Assembly (NCBI RefSeq): GCF_032248455.1
Contig: NZ_JAVTTP010000001.1
Span: 3,880,001-3,944,000, forward strand
Origin: Pricia mediterranea
GTDB taxonomy: Bacteria > Bacteroidota > Bacteroidia > Flavobacteriales > Flavobacteriaceae
Reading direction: 5' to 3'
Length of the DNA stretch: 64,000 nucleotides
Shown here: positions 51,909 to 61,143 of the stretch, piece after piece
How the letters are laid out: every line of letters starts with the position of its first letter
How positions within the stretch are numbered: the stretch's first letter is position 1
Made by a program: the position numbers and the translations under genes
Notes under the pieces: generated by a model
What the model was told of the DNA's origin: nothing
Seen by the model: only the letters and a program-made list of their open reading frames with translations
Databases searched by the model: none

Positions 51909-53639
51909 CTATTTTGATAGCAGTCTATGCATATGAATTATAATATACACTCTAAATAATAAAATATTTGAATCGACCGCTAATTTTCTATTGGACGAAA
52001 TTCGATTTTTGATATATTGGGGTGCATATTTGATGAAAAGTAATTTCAATTTTAGTCTAAAGGATGTTTTAGTTGATTCTCCCTTTGAAACCACGGAATT
52101 TTCTAAAATCATATGCAGGAACTCAGGAGAAAAGATTCTCATAGCCTCCTCTGATTTTAATTCCTTTCTTAGATAAGAAACCATTTCCCCTGACTTTAAA
52201 ATGTTCATGGGTGCAGAAGTTGCACTTTTGGTTGCATATTCAAGTTTAGGTTTAAAATCATGCATTATTTCTTTAAATAGGGATTTTTCCGTACGAAGTC
52301 GGTCCGGCAAGGTGCGAACCGTACGTATTATTTGGTCGGCCAGTAATGGAGTCGATTGCTCTATGTATCCGAGCTTCAAGTCGGATAACGCGCTTAGCAC
52401 AGTTGGGATGCGATACCGATGATATACTCGGTCTCTCCAAGCATACAGGCTTTCCGATTCTTTCTGTTTCATATATTCGGGATTTACCTGTTCGGGAATG
52501 CCATATTTTCTGTAATCTGAAAGATTAGAATAGTCAGTGCATAAAGCGCAACCCAAATGATACCTTATCCGCAAGGGTGACGCGGCCGTGACCCAACCGA
52601 AGCCTTCATCCCCTCGGATGATGCCATCGACTCCATCTTCAAACAACGTCTTCCAGATGGCAAAACCATCCGCATACCCAGAAATATGATCTATTCTACC
52701 TTCACCATTTTCAATGAATCGCTTTAAAATGGTTTGGGCAGAATTATTCGACATATCTGTATGGTAATATTTATGCTGAACGCCAGTCGCTTCGGCGACT
52801 TTTTTTGCCACAAAAGCATCATTGCCTTTTTGATGGATAGATTGGGCTAGCCCCCATGTAATAGAACGAATTTTTCCGGGATTTTGGAGCGCATTGTTGA
52901 TTAAATATAATATGGCCCTGCTATCGTGCCCCCCCGAAAGAGGTAAAACCCATTTTTCTAAATCAAAGGCAAAGTTTTTGAACGAAGTTTGTATAGCATT
53001 ATATAATTTTTTTTTATGTTCTTTATAGCTTCTTTTACTTTCGGAAATAACAATTTCATTATTCTTTTCTTCTAATTTCCAATCCTCTTTATACACGATA
53101 ATCCTTGAGTCTGGCTTTAATTTTGTTATACGTTTGTCCCATGAAAAGTCCGGCCCCAAAGTGCCTGTTGAAAGCATCCATGGAATAATTTTTTCGTTAA
53201 ACTCAAAGCTTTCCAAAAACAAGATGATAGCACGTTGTGAAGTTGCAACAATAAAAATTTCTTTATTTTTAAAGTACCAGAGTGCCCTGGAACCCACACT
53301 GTCTGCCACAACTTCTGTCATTTCCTGGTCACTTCTGATTAGGGCATAACTGCCATCCTCAACAGGGTTTAGCGGAGAATACCAGTTGTTTTGACATACA
53401 CAGTGACCCAACAGGATACTTTCGTCTTTTGTAGTAATAGTGCCAACGGGATTCACGATGGAATACAAAGTGCGATGTCCTTGATATATTTTAGGAGGAT
53501 TGGGATCAATATTATCCGGCTCTAGGGTCTTACTAATTTGGGCAAGTTTGCTGTAAGATCTTTGATCAACCTCGTTGCTGAAATTTATATAAATTATTTT
53601 TGACACGGTATATTGTTGTTTATCAAATTTATGATTCAA
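51909..53639 (-). CDS. Asparagine synthetase-like protein without the glutaminase Cys
   Basis: 576 residues. N-terminal ~140 residues still resemble an Ntn-type glutaminase domain (VVADSVGSRALWYF, IFIVATSQRAI), but there is no Cys2: the protein starts MNHKFD. The C-terminal synthetase domain has the PP-loop LPLSGGHDSRAILYLI (core 235-240) and GIIRGDEGFGW. A GTG at 53606 would give SKIIYINFSN as alternative start and still leave no Cys. Relatives without Cys2 include beta-lactam synthetase and lasso-peptide cyclase, which make intramolecular amides after adenylation. Here the substrate is unknown. It is next to the second beta-helix lipoprotein. Confidence 0.85.
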   Translation of the reverse strand: MNHKFDKQQYTVSKIIYINFSNEVDQRSYSKLAQISKTLEPDNIDPNPPKIYQGHRTLYSIVNPVGTITTKDESILLGHCVCQNNWYSPLNPVEDGSYALIRSDQEMTEVVADSVGSRALWYFKNKEIFIVATSQRAIILFLESFEFNEKIIPWMLSTGTLGPDFSWDKRITKLKPDSRIIVYKEDWKLEEKNNEIVISESKRSYKEHKKKLYNAIQTSFKNFAFDLEKWVLPLSGGHDSRAILYLINNALQNPGKIRSITWGLAQSIHQKGNDAFVAKKVAEATGVQHKYYHTDMSNNSAQTILKRFIENGEGRIDHISGYADGFAIWKTLFEDGVDGIIRGDEGFGWVTAASPLRIRYHLGCALCTDYSNLSDYRKYGIPEQVNPEYMKQKESESLYAWRDRVYHRYRIPTVLSALSDLKLGYIEQSTPLLADQIIRTVRTLPDRLRTEKSLFKEIMHDFKPKLEYATKSATSAPMNILKSGEMVSYLRKELKSEEAMRIFSPEFLHMILENSVVSKGESTKTSFRLKLKLLFIKYAPQYIKNRISSNRKLAVDSNILLFRVYIIIHMHRLLSK

Positions 53640-53735
53640 TCGACATCATAAATAATCTTTGGTTAGTTATAATTTGGTATAGTCTCCGGACATTATTAAA
53701 CGCGGGCATGTTTTCAGGAAGTAAATATATAAAAA

Positions 53736-53763
53736 GGGCCAGACCCTTAACAAGGGCTGGCCC
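53736..53763 (-). terminator. Strong terminator after beta-helix gene 2
   Basis: GGGCCAG-A-CCCTT pairs with AAGGG-CTGGCCC around an AAC loop, with a single bulge, followed on the - strand by TTTTTATATATTTA. It lies about 50 bp past the stop codon of the lipoprotein. Confidence 0.9.
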
Positions 53764-53812
53764 GATTTTAGATATTTAACCTTGTGTGTTTATTTTAACA
53801 TGAATTGTAGAT

Positions 53813-55864
53813 TTAGATATGTCGATAATTAACCGAGACATTAACATTTTTACTGGGTTTGTATCCACCCGAGTATTTTAAAGGATTATTGTTCGGTTCT
53901 TTAATTGTAAAGCTGCCACTTACATTCTTTATATCGAAACTACCATTCCTACTAGGGGCATTGATATGCATGAAAGGCACGTTTCTGTTGTACTGGATAT
54001 GAAAATTATCAAACACCATTCCGCCCGCGGTGTTGCGATCACTACTGCCTTCAATTCTGATTGGTGAACCCGAAGTGGAACCAACAACGTTCGTTGCTTC
54101 ACAATCCTTGAAAACTGCTTTGAAACCGTCTCCAGATTTTCGGGTAAACACGATTCGTCCGCGGCTGCCATTGAATGAGTTGCGCTCAAAACGGATTTCG
54201 CCACCTACCACATAGTTGCCTTTGCCACCACCAACATAGATTTCGGTCGCCATTACTGAACTGGACGGCGATACTCCATTGTTGCTGAACTCACTGTCAA
54301 CGACCTTAACGGACACGGCTCGCGAGCTTCCATTCATCCTAGTGGTCGAAAAATGGACTCCGGCGTTGTTGTTCCCGGAGAACTTGCAGTTTTCGAAATT
54401 GATGTTAACCAATCTTTGGCTGGACCTATCCGACTCCAAGACCACCCCCGCTTCAGGCTTTGTACCGCTTGATCCTGAAAATACCGAGTTGCGGACCCAT
54501 ACATCCTGTGCGCTGGTGATGGTAATACCGTCCCTACGATGGTTTAGGGACCTGATGTTTTCCAAGGTTATATTCTGGGAGTAGCCAGAGCCGCCGTCCC
54601 CAACAATATATATACCAGAGCCGCCACTGTCCCTTAGGGTAAGCCCACGGACGGTAATGTTGGTGCTTCTGCTGATACCGAAGGTATGGCGCTGTTCGCC
54701 ACTGGTGTACTCGCTCTTGTTCATTCTAAAGGTAGCCCCAGTGCCCTCGACAGTGATGTTATTTGAATTGACCAATTCGAACAATCTATTACCATCTCGG
54801 AACGCCCCCGACTTGGCCCGCAGGGTCACTCCGGGCTCGAAGACTATGGTCATGTTTCTCAAGTTGTAGAACCTGGTTGGCCGAATTACCCAGTCACTGC
54901 TCTGTTTGTCAATCACCACATAAGAACTGCCAGACTTGATGGCGGCCTCGAAAGCGGCCGTGGCATCACCTGACCGGAAACCGAACGAGGAGGCCTTTAC
55001 TGCATGGGAAGGATAGTTGCCGCTGCTGCTGCTGCTGCCGTTACTGCTGCTGCCGCTACTGCTACTTCCACCATCGCTACTGCTACTTCCACCATCGCTA
55101 CTGCTTCCACCACCGCTATTACCACTCGTGGAGGATGATCCGGTTATCGTGATGGTGCGTGTCACGGAGTGCGTTTGACCCTGTGCATTTTTTACCGAAA
55201 GCTCCACCTCAAATGTACCTGATTTCCTAAAGGTATGAGTGGGATTTTTCGTTGTTGTGGTAGAACCGTCTTTAAAGTCCCAAAAATAGCCCTTAATGTA
55301 ATTTTGATTCGTTGAATTCCAAGCCTTGAAATTTACGGTTAAGGGGGCCCGACCGCTAGAAGGAATGGACCCCGAAATTTTCGCTGCAATATTTATGTTT
55401 GAGCTTTCCGACTTGCTTGTGGTTCCCGACCCGGTAATGGTTATATTTTCTGTCGTCGAGTGGGTAAAACCTCCTTTGGTTTTTACGGTAAGTTTTACTC
55501 TATAGTCACCTGGCTTGGTAAAGGTATGGGATGGATTTTTGGTTCTTGTGGTAGAACCGTCGTTAAAATCCCAAAAATAACTCTCAATATCGTCTTGGTT
55601 TTTTGAGTTCCAGGATTTAAAGGCTACTTTAAAGGGGGCTTTTCCGGTTGATGGAAGCGCTCCTCCTCGAAGTGTTCCTGAAATAACAGCTGTTATGGGT
55701 CTGCTTGCCGCTGTCGCATTGACTTTTTTTGCCACTTCGGTCTTATCGATGGCCTCGAAGACCTCATCATCCTCATCATCTTTACTGCAGCTAATTGTAA
55801 AGGCGAGGCCGAATATAATTAAACAAAAAAATCGTAATACTGTTTTTGTAGGTAAAAGGTTCAT
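53813..55864 (-). CDS. Surface lipoprotein with two PKD domains and parallel beta-helix (2)
   Basis: 683 residues. Lipobox TISC with Cys26, then SKDDEDDE, an acidic lipoprotein export signal as in surface lipoproteins. Two PKD domains (about 57-145 and 158-243) carry YFWDFNDGSTT and YFWDFKDGSTT with SHTFTKPGDY and THTFRKSGTF. A Gly/Ser linker (243-283) precedes a right-handed parallel beta-helix (285-683). The beta-helix is ~70% identical to that of 41008-43071, but the N-terminal domains differ. The region coding the linker (55021-55115) has 21-bp direct repeats. Probably carbohydrate-associated; enzymatic function not shown. Confidence 0.87.
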   Translation of the reverse strand: MNLLPTKTVLRFFCLIIFGLAFTISCSKDDEDDEVFEAIDKTEVAKKVNATAASRPITAVISGTLRGGALPSTGKAPFKVAFKSWNSKNQDDIESYFWDFNDGSTTRTKNPSHTFTKPGDYRVKLTVKTKGGFTHSTTENITITGSGTTSKSESSNINIAAKISGSIPSSGRAPLTVNFKAWNSTNQNYIKGYFWDFKDGSTTTTKNPTHTFRKSGTFEVELSVKNAQGQTHSVTRTITITGSSSTSGNSGGGSSSDGGSSSSDGGSSSSGSSSNGSSSSSGNYPSHAVKASSFGFRSGDATAAFEAAIKSGSSYVVIDKQSSDWVIRPTRFYNLRNMTIVFEPGVTLRAKSGAFRDGNRLFELVNSNNITVEGTGATFRMNKSEYTSGEQRHTFGISRSTNITVRGLTLRDSGGSGIYIVGDGGSGYSQNITLENIRSLNHRRDGITITSAQDVWVRNSVFSGSSGTKPEAGVVLESDRSSQRLVNINFENCKFSGNNNAGVHFSTTRMNGSSRAVSVKVVDSEFSNNGVSPSSSVMATEIYVGGGKGNYVVGGEIRFERNSFNGSRGRIVFTRKSGDGFKAVFKDCEATNVVGSTSGSPIRIEGSSDRNTAGGMVFDNFHIQYNRNVPFMHINAPSRNGSFDIKNVSGSFTIKEPNNNPLKYSGGYKPSKNVNVSVNYRHI
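55021..55115 (-). repeat. Direct repeats coding the Gly/Ser linker
   Basis: Two identical 21-bp units (55056-55076 and 55077-55097) followed by a shortened third copy (55098-55115), and GCT/CTG trinucleotide repeats to the left (55021-55055). In-frame changes in copy number would alter linker length without stopping the gene. Confidence 0.85.
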
Positions 55865-57498
55865 AAGTTGAAAAATTAATTGGGGTTAAAAAAAAATTAA
55901 TTGGGGTTAAAAATTGGGGTTTGCTTGTTTTGGGGCGTTAATTAAGATTGTAAGTAATGGGTGATTATATTATGATTCCCGAATGGGCTTTATTTATCAT
56001 AATGGTATTGTGGATTGTCGGTGGACTCCGCTCAAGTTAATGGCGTCGCTGTTGCCTGCTAGGTGCGTGGGTGATGTCCAAATCCCATAGCCCCCTAAGA
56101 GTTCTTTCTCAGCTGCGGTTAAATCGCCATCGTGAGTAATTCGGGATATAGGTATAAGGGTATCGAAATTGCCGCCGTGCTTAGTGCAGGATAGGGTGAT
56201 TGGTGAGGCAATAATATTATAGCATAAAAACTTCGGGGTACTTGGGGTCGGGTGGGGTCTCATAAGTGGGTAAAAAGATTATTCAATAAAAAAATATCCA
56301 ATAGTTCCAGGGAATTTTACAATCGGTCAAATACAATTTTAATCGACGAAATGCACTTTTTGGACTGCAAAAATAAATAGATGATTAGATCTACAAAACG
56401 ATTTAACGGTTTTTTTTGTAAATTGGTATAACGACGAAATGCAAAAAAAATCGATGAATTACCTTAAGTGGTACGATAAGACATTAGTTAAAGGATTTCG
56501 GCCCGCTATAGTTTAACTTTTTTTTAACGAAAACATCGATGTAATGCACGATTTGTTGGGAAGAAAAGAAGAAAGCAGCTCAATTCGCGGTTAAGTGAGC
56601 AATCTCGATATAATGAGTGTTGCATACCCGGAAGTTTCATCCGACAAGAATTTTTTGGATATTCATAAGTAAGGTTTTTTTTAAAGGTATTAACACAGTG
56701 CTGTCCGACCCTTGGTTGTGAGGGTATTTTTTTGACGGTGCTTCTTCGGTTTTTATGGTCTTGCTGGACGGATTTCAGTGCGTTCCGGCGCCATCGACGG
56801 GGCGATCAACGGGGCGGGCAGGTGTCCATCAATAGCCCCTGTAGGATGGCGATTTCTGGCAGCGTCCTGGAATCATACTGTGGCTGCGCCTGCCTGTAAT
56901 CACGGTGCTGGGGTTGTGGATCCCGAAGAATATCCAGAGGTCTAGCTCGTCTTGGTGCGTGTCTTGGTTTTCTTGGGCCCTTATTGTTCGTTATCGTTGC
57001 CACCGCTGTTCTCTAAAGGGCTCGGACTCTCCTTGGTAATCGCCACGACCACTTTCTTTCTTTGTTCTTTGCGCTATCCCGCCCTTCCCTACAACCTGAA
57101 AGCGGTACGAATGCCCGTGTATGGTAGCGAATTTCCAATTTTTTTAGGGGGCGTAGATAACCTGGGTCTCGACTATCTAGACCTAGGTCCTTGCCAGGTA
57201 CGAAATATTAAGGATTGGCTTAAGAAATAAAAGCGAGATTTGCCATTTGGGTGGAAAACGAGAAAATGTGCTGGAAAACTCAGGTTTTTAGTCATTGGAC
57301 ATTACATCTTAGATATAAACCCCGATTTTTGAGCTGAGGACTCATTTTCAGGGTTTGTTTCCTCTATGCTGTGGATTGTTTCACTGGTCATCGATCGGTT
57401 CCTTAACTTTTGAACCGTCCGACAACAGAAGGGAGTTTGATTCTGTCAGTGGAACATTAGTAAATATGAACAAAGACTACAGATTTTACATTTTCCTA
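55865..57498. other. Long gene-poor region between beta-helix gene 2 and asnB
   Basis: About 1.63 kb. Left part: three AATTGGGGTTaaaaa units in the leader of the beta-helix gene (55871-55920). Middle (56340-56620): four spaced copies of a CGACGAAATGCA-like 12-mer. A GC-richer patch (about 56740-57130) contrasts with AT-rich flanks and may be a degenerate remnant. Frames at 55997-56263 (-, 88 codons) and 56952-57230 (+, 92 codons) have no recognisable protein features and are not called. Confidence 0.6.
55871..55920. repeat. Tandem AATTGGGGTTAAAAA repeats in the leader of beta-helix gene 2
   Basis: Two ~20-bp units (AATTAATTGGGGTTAAAAA type) plus a third partial one just upstream of the lipoprotein start codon, including a run of nine A. 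They would lie in the 5' untranslated region. Confidence 0.8.
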
Positions 57499-59349
57499 TC
57501 ATTTAATTGCAATACCTCGCCCATTAGTTGAGAGCCATTGGCTCAAAACCAAAAGTCGCCAGATTAGCATGTAGTGATCCCATTTTCCATCCATATGCTC
57601 TTGTATACATTTTGATATGATATTGGGTTGTATTCCGGGAATATTATTTAATTTTTCCTCGCTTAGCTGGTCAAGTACATATTCTTTCAACTCTTCTCTG
57701 AACCAAATCCTGAAGGGTATGCCAAAACCTGATTTCGGTCGATCAAATATCTGTTTTGGCACATGCTTATATAGAACTTCTTTCAAAATTCTTTTTTGGT
57801 TGTTTTTGGTGTATTTATATTCCGTAGGAAGAGCGCGCGCTAGTTCTACAACCCTATAATCAAGTAGGGGGGCCCTTGCTTCTAACGAGTAGGCCATAGT
57901 TGCCCTATCAACTTTGGTGTTGATAACTCCACTTAAATATGTTTTAATGTCAAAATCGGTAGCGCGCTCATAAATATTTTTTTTGGAATGCATTAAATAT
58001 TTTAAATCCTCAAAATTGTCAGGCTTCATTGGTTCAATCAGCCAAGGTGCGTCCCAATTTGCTACGGTTCTAAGATAGGCTTCGTCGATATCGTTTTTTT
58101 CGATAAGGTTGGCTAAGACTCTAGCTCTGTTGTTGTTTGGTATTTTCTTTAATAAATTAGAAACTAAAACCCTGATTGACTTGGGGATGGCCATGTATTT
58201 CCTATTTCTAGCAATCCACTCATACCTGTGATATCCAAGGAAATTTTCATCTCCGCCATCTCCGGATAGTGCAACCGTTACGTGATTTTTAGTATACTTC
58301 GCCAGCAACATTGTTGGGATTGCCGATGGATCCGCAAAGGGTTCATCATAATAATAAGAGAAATTTTCTACCAAATCAATCCCTTCGCGATAATCGCATA
58401 ATATTTCATGATGGTTCGTATTTAAGTGCTTCGCCACCATATTGGCGTATTTACTTTCGTCATAGGCTTTTTCATGGAACTTGACAGAAAATGTTGCAAT
58501 ATTGTTTTTGTGTTCGGCGGCGAGTGCCGCGATCAATGAAGAGTCAATCCCACCTGAAAGAAAGACCCCTACCGGCACGTCTGCGTGCAGCCGCATTTTT
58601 ACTGCGTCCCCTAAAACCTGTTCCAATTCTATTTGAGCATCTGCAATCGAACCATTGAAAGGTTGTTGTCCTTGGTAATCGATATCCCAATATTGACGTG
58701 TTTTAAAAGAATGAGTTCGAAGATTATAGACAAAGCAGTACCCTTCCTTTAATGTTTTGACTTCGTTAAAGATGGAATTTGGACTAGGTAAATAGTTCCA
58801 AGAGAGATACTCCTGAATTCCTCGACTGGAGATTGTAAGGTCTTTATTAAAGAGTTGAATGCTTGAAAGTTGACTGGCAAATTCAAATTTATCACCATTC
58901 AGTTGATAATAAAACGGTTTTTGGCCCAAACGGTCCCTTGCCCCGTAAAATATTTGTTTCTCTTCGTCATAAATCACGAAGGCGAACATACCGTTAAATT
59001 GATTTACGCAATTCTCGCCGTATTCGAGATAAGCGGCGCAAATTACTTCGGTGTCGCTTGTGGTTCTAAAACTGTAGCCTTTTTGTTTTAGAATTTTTCT
59101 TAGGGAACGATAATTATAGATTTCGCCGTTAAAAACCAAATGTATTTTTTCCTGATAAGTAAAAGGTTGGTCGGACCTGGAGTCTAAATCTAAAATTGAT
59201 AATCGATTATGACCAAATATAACCGTTGTTTTATCGGAGGAATATTTCTTCCAGCCCATTCGATCAGGCCCTCGAAAGGAGGTGCGCTCTAATTTTTTTT
59301 TGACTTGTTCTTCGGTATAAGTTTTTGTTGTACCGTAAATTCCACACAT
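57499..59349 (-). CDS. asnB: Glutamine-dependent asparagine synthase-type amidotransferase
   Basis: 616 residues. Starts MCGIYG with catalytic Cys2, glutaminase domain FNGEIYNY and GARDRLGQKPFYY, synthetase PP-loop VFLSGGIDSSLIAAL (core 265-270). Full-length class-II AsnB. In polysaccharide loci such enzymes (WbpS-like) amidate a uronic acid rather than aspartate; next genes are a TviB/TviC pair that would supply GalNAcA, which supports that. Free asparagine synthesis remains possible. Located 71 bp after the flippase gene. Confidence 0.9.
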   Translation of the reverse strand: MCGIYGTTKTYTEEQVKKKLERTSFRGPDRMGWKKYSSDKTTVIFGHNRLSILDLDSRSDQPFTYQEKIHLVFNGEIYNYRSLRKILKQKGYSFRTTSDTEVICAAYLEYGENCVNQFNGMFAFVIYDEEKQIFYGARDRLGQKPFYYQLNGDKFEFASQLSSIQLFNKDLTISSRGIQEYLSWNYLPSPNSIFNEVKTLKEGYCFVYNLRTHSFKTRQYWDIDYQGQQPFNGSIADAQIELEQVLGDAVKMRLHADVPVGVFLSGGIDSSLIAALAAEHKNNIATFSVKFHEKAYDESKYANMVAKHLNTNHHEILCDYREGIDLVENFSYYYDEPFADPSAIPTMLLAKYTKNHVTVALSGDGGDENFLGYHRYEWIARNRKYMAIPKSIRVLVSNLLKKIPNNNRARVLANLIEKNDIDEAYLRTVANWDAPWLIEPMKPDNFEDLKYLMHSKKNIYERATDFDIKTYLSGVINTKVDRATMAYSLEARAPLLDYRVVELARALPTEYKYTKNNQKRILKEVLYKHVPKQIFDRPKSGFGIPFRIWFREELKEYVLDQLSEEKLNNIPGIQPNIISKCIQEHMDGKWDHYMLIWRLLVLSQWLSTNGRGIAIK

Positions 59350-59420
59350 ATAGCGCTGGGTTTAAGAATTAATGTATTTAATAATAATCTTCCTCTCGGT
59401 GTACGTTAGTATCCATGACC

Positions 59421-60776
59421 TTACGAATCTCCTGCATCACCCAGTTTCTTTTGTTTCATGGCGTAAAAGAATAAAACTAAACTCTTAGCTATGTGAACAA
59501 CGGTGGAGCAAAGTGCAATACCAAACACACCATAATATTTCATTAGGATATAATCTAAAACAAAATTGGCGCACATACTTCCAAATGAAACTTTCGCCAT
59601 GAAAGCATTTTTATTTATGCTTGTCAGGAAGTTAACGACAACCATGCCACAAATAGTAAAGGGTGCATAGATTAGGAACAATTTCTGAATAGCAGCGACC
59701 CTTTCCGTATCCTCTGCCGTAAATTCTTTGCGTTCGAAAAATAATTCTACTAAGAAATCGGATAAAAGAATTCCGATAATGGCCGCAATTGCGGATACAA
59801 TAAATATTAATTTGAGCATTCTCACTAAGTTGTGGAAGGCTCTTTCTCTATTTTCAATAACACTTCCCGAAAAATAAGGTAACAGTACATTACTAATGGC
59901 TATCGTCAGCAAACCTATTAGGAAAGCAGGGATTTTAAGGCCGTAGTTCAAAGCGGCAATAGAGCCGATTACTAGTTGAGCCGCGAAGTACTGGTCGGTA
60001 ACGCCGATAAGGCCGGTAAAAAAACCGGAAGACGCTTTAGCCGGAACCTGAACAAACATTTGTCGTACGTTCTGGTTATTAAAATCAGGTTTAGATAGAT
60101 TAATAATCTCTCTGTTCAAACATGTTACCAGCAAATAAATAAAGCTTAAAATGGTCCCAATCAGTGTACCTACTGCCAAGACCATATCACCCAGGGAAGC
60201 TCTAAAAAGAAATAATGTTGCTATAATGGCGACAGGCATAAAAATACCAGCCAAAGTGGAGTGGAGAAATTCCTTTTGGATGTTGAGAAGTCCCGATAAC
60301 AGCGAAGAAAAACCCCAGAATATAATACATGGCATTACAAAATAAAAGTGTGATTTAACAAGGGCATAATACGAGGGGGTATGTCCGGGGAATATGTTCT
60401 CTAGATATACATCAGTAAATAAAAACGCTATTAAGGTGAAAAGCACTGACACAAATCCCGTAATCAAGAATCCTGCACTTTGAATACCCGAAATATCTTT
60501 TCCTGTCTTTAATTCCGCAACATAGTTTGGTATAAAAACGTTTTTGAAAGCGCTAATAAAGACGTTCAAAATAAAAGTCGGAATTAAGTAAGCTATATAA
60601 AAAGTGTCTAATACTTTTGATAATCCGAAGTTTGCGGCAACGACGGACTCTTTGTAAAAACCAAGGCCTTTAACCAATAATGTTATAATCCCAACGGTTA
60701 AGAAACTTTGAATAAGTTGGTTACCGAGAAGTTCTTTAAACTTGATCTGTGGTAAATACTGATTCAAGAATTTCAT
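59421..60776 (-). CDS. Lipid II/repeat-unit flippase, MurJ family
   Basis: 451 residues, about 13 membrane helices. GFYKESVVAANFGLSKVLDTFYIAYLIP and the later NYVAELKTGKDISG place it in the MurJ/MviN-type MOP flippases rather than the usual Wzx. It probably flips the lipid-linked repeat unit over the inner membrane. A second, chromosomal murJ for lipid II would be expected elsewhere. Ends 71 bp before asnB; nearly 370 bp of leader (60777-61143) hold nothing I can support. Confidence 0.85.
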   Translation of the reverse strand: MKFLNQYLPQIKFKELLGNQLIQSFLTVGIITLLVKGLGFYKESVVAANFGLSKVLDTFYIAYLIPTFILNVFISAFKNVFIPNYVAELKTGKDISGIQSAGFLITGFVSVLFTLIAFLFTDVYLENIFPGHTPSYYALVKSHFYFVMPCIIFWGFSSLLSGLLNIQKEFLHSTLAGIFMPVAIIATLFLFRASLGDMVLAVGTLIGTILSFIYLLVTCLNREIINLSKPDFNNQNVRQMFVQVPAKASSGFFTGLIGVTDQYFAAQLVIGSIAALNYGLKIPAFLIGLLTIAISNVLLPYFSGSVIENRERAFHNLVRMLKLIFIVSAIAAIIGILLSDFLVELFFERKEFTAEDTERVAAIQKLFLIYAPFTICGMVVVNFLTSINKNAFMAKVSFGSMCANFVLDYILMKYYGVFGIALCSTVVHIAKSLVLFFYAMKQKKLGDAGDS

Positions 60777-61143
60777 AAGCCAGCGATAATTATATATATT
60801 TAATTTTATAACGTCTCCTGATTTCTTCGAATCCAGTGATAGCGCTAGTCCTGTAATAATTTTTTTCCATTCAAAAATTGATAATAGCGAGGCTAATATC
60901 TCATTTTATATTTCATCTCTTTGGATTTTTCAAATACTAAGTTTCGTTTAAATTGTGCGGCTAAGGTGCGATTTTAGTAATAGTTGCTTAAAATGCTTGC
61001 CCTGCCCAAAAAAGATATTTCAAAGGCCGAATATAAAACTGATTCTAATTCAGATGCTTTTGGAGGATCAAGTACGGGATTACTACAGCGGAAATTTAGT
61101 TTTAATGTAGATTTTAAGGTGACTACGATTGATAAATGCCCAG
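60777..61143. other. AT-rich leader of flippase gene
   Basis: 367 bp, no gene supported; a 94-codon + frame at 60984-61268 overlaps the dehydrogenase gene and is a shadow. No TAnnTTTG match found near the flippase start. Confidence 0.6.

Noticed and set aside
55997-56263. 88-codon - frame upstream of beta-helix gene 2
   Set aside because: Could be a small gene (start ATG, codon choice not absurd), but no homology or signal is seen; left out for lack of support.
56952-57230. 92-codon + frame in the GC-rich patch
   Set aside because: No recognisable protein family; possibly a degenerate remnant.
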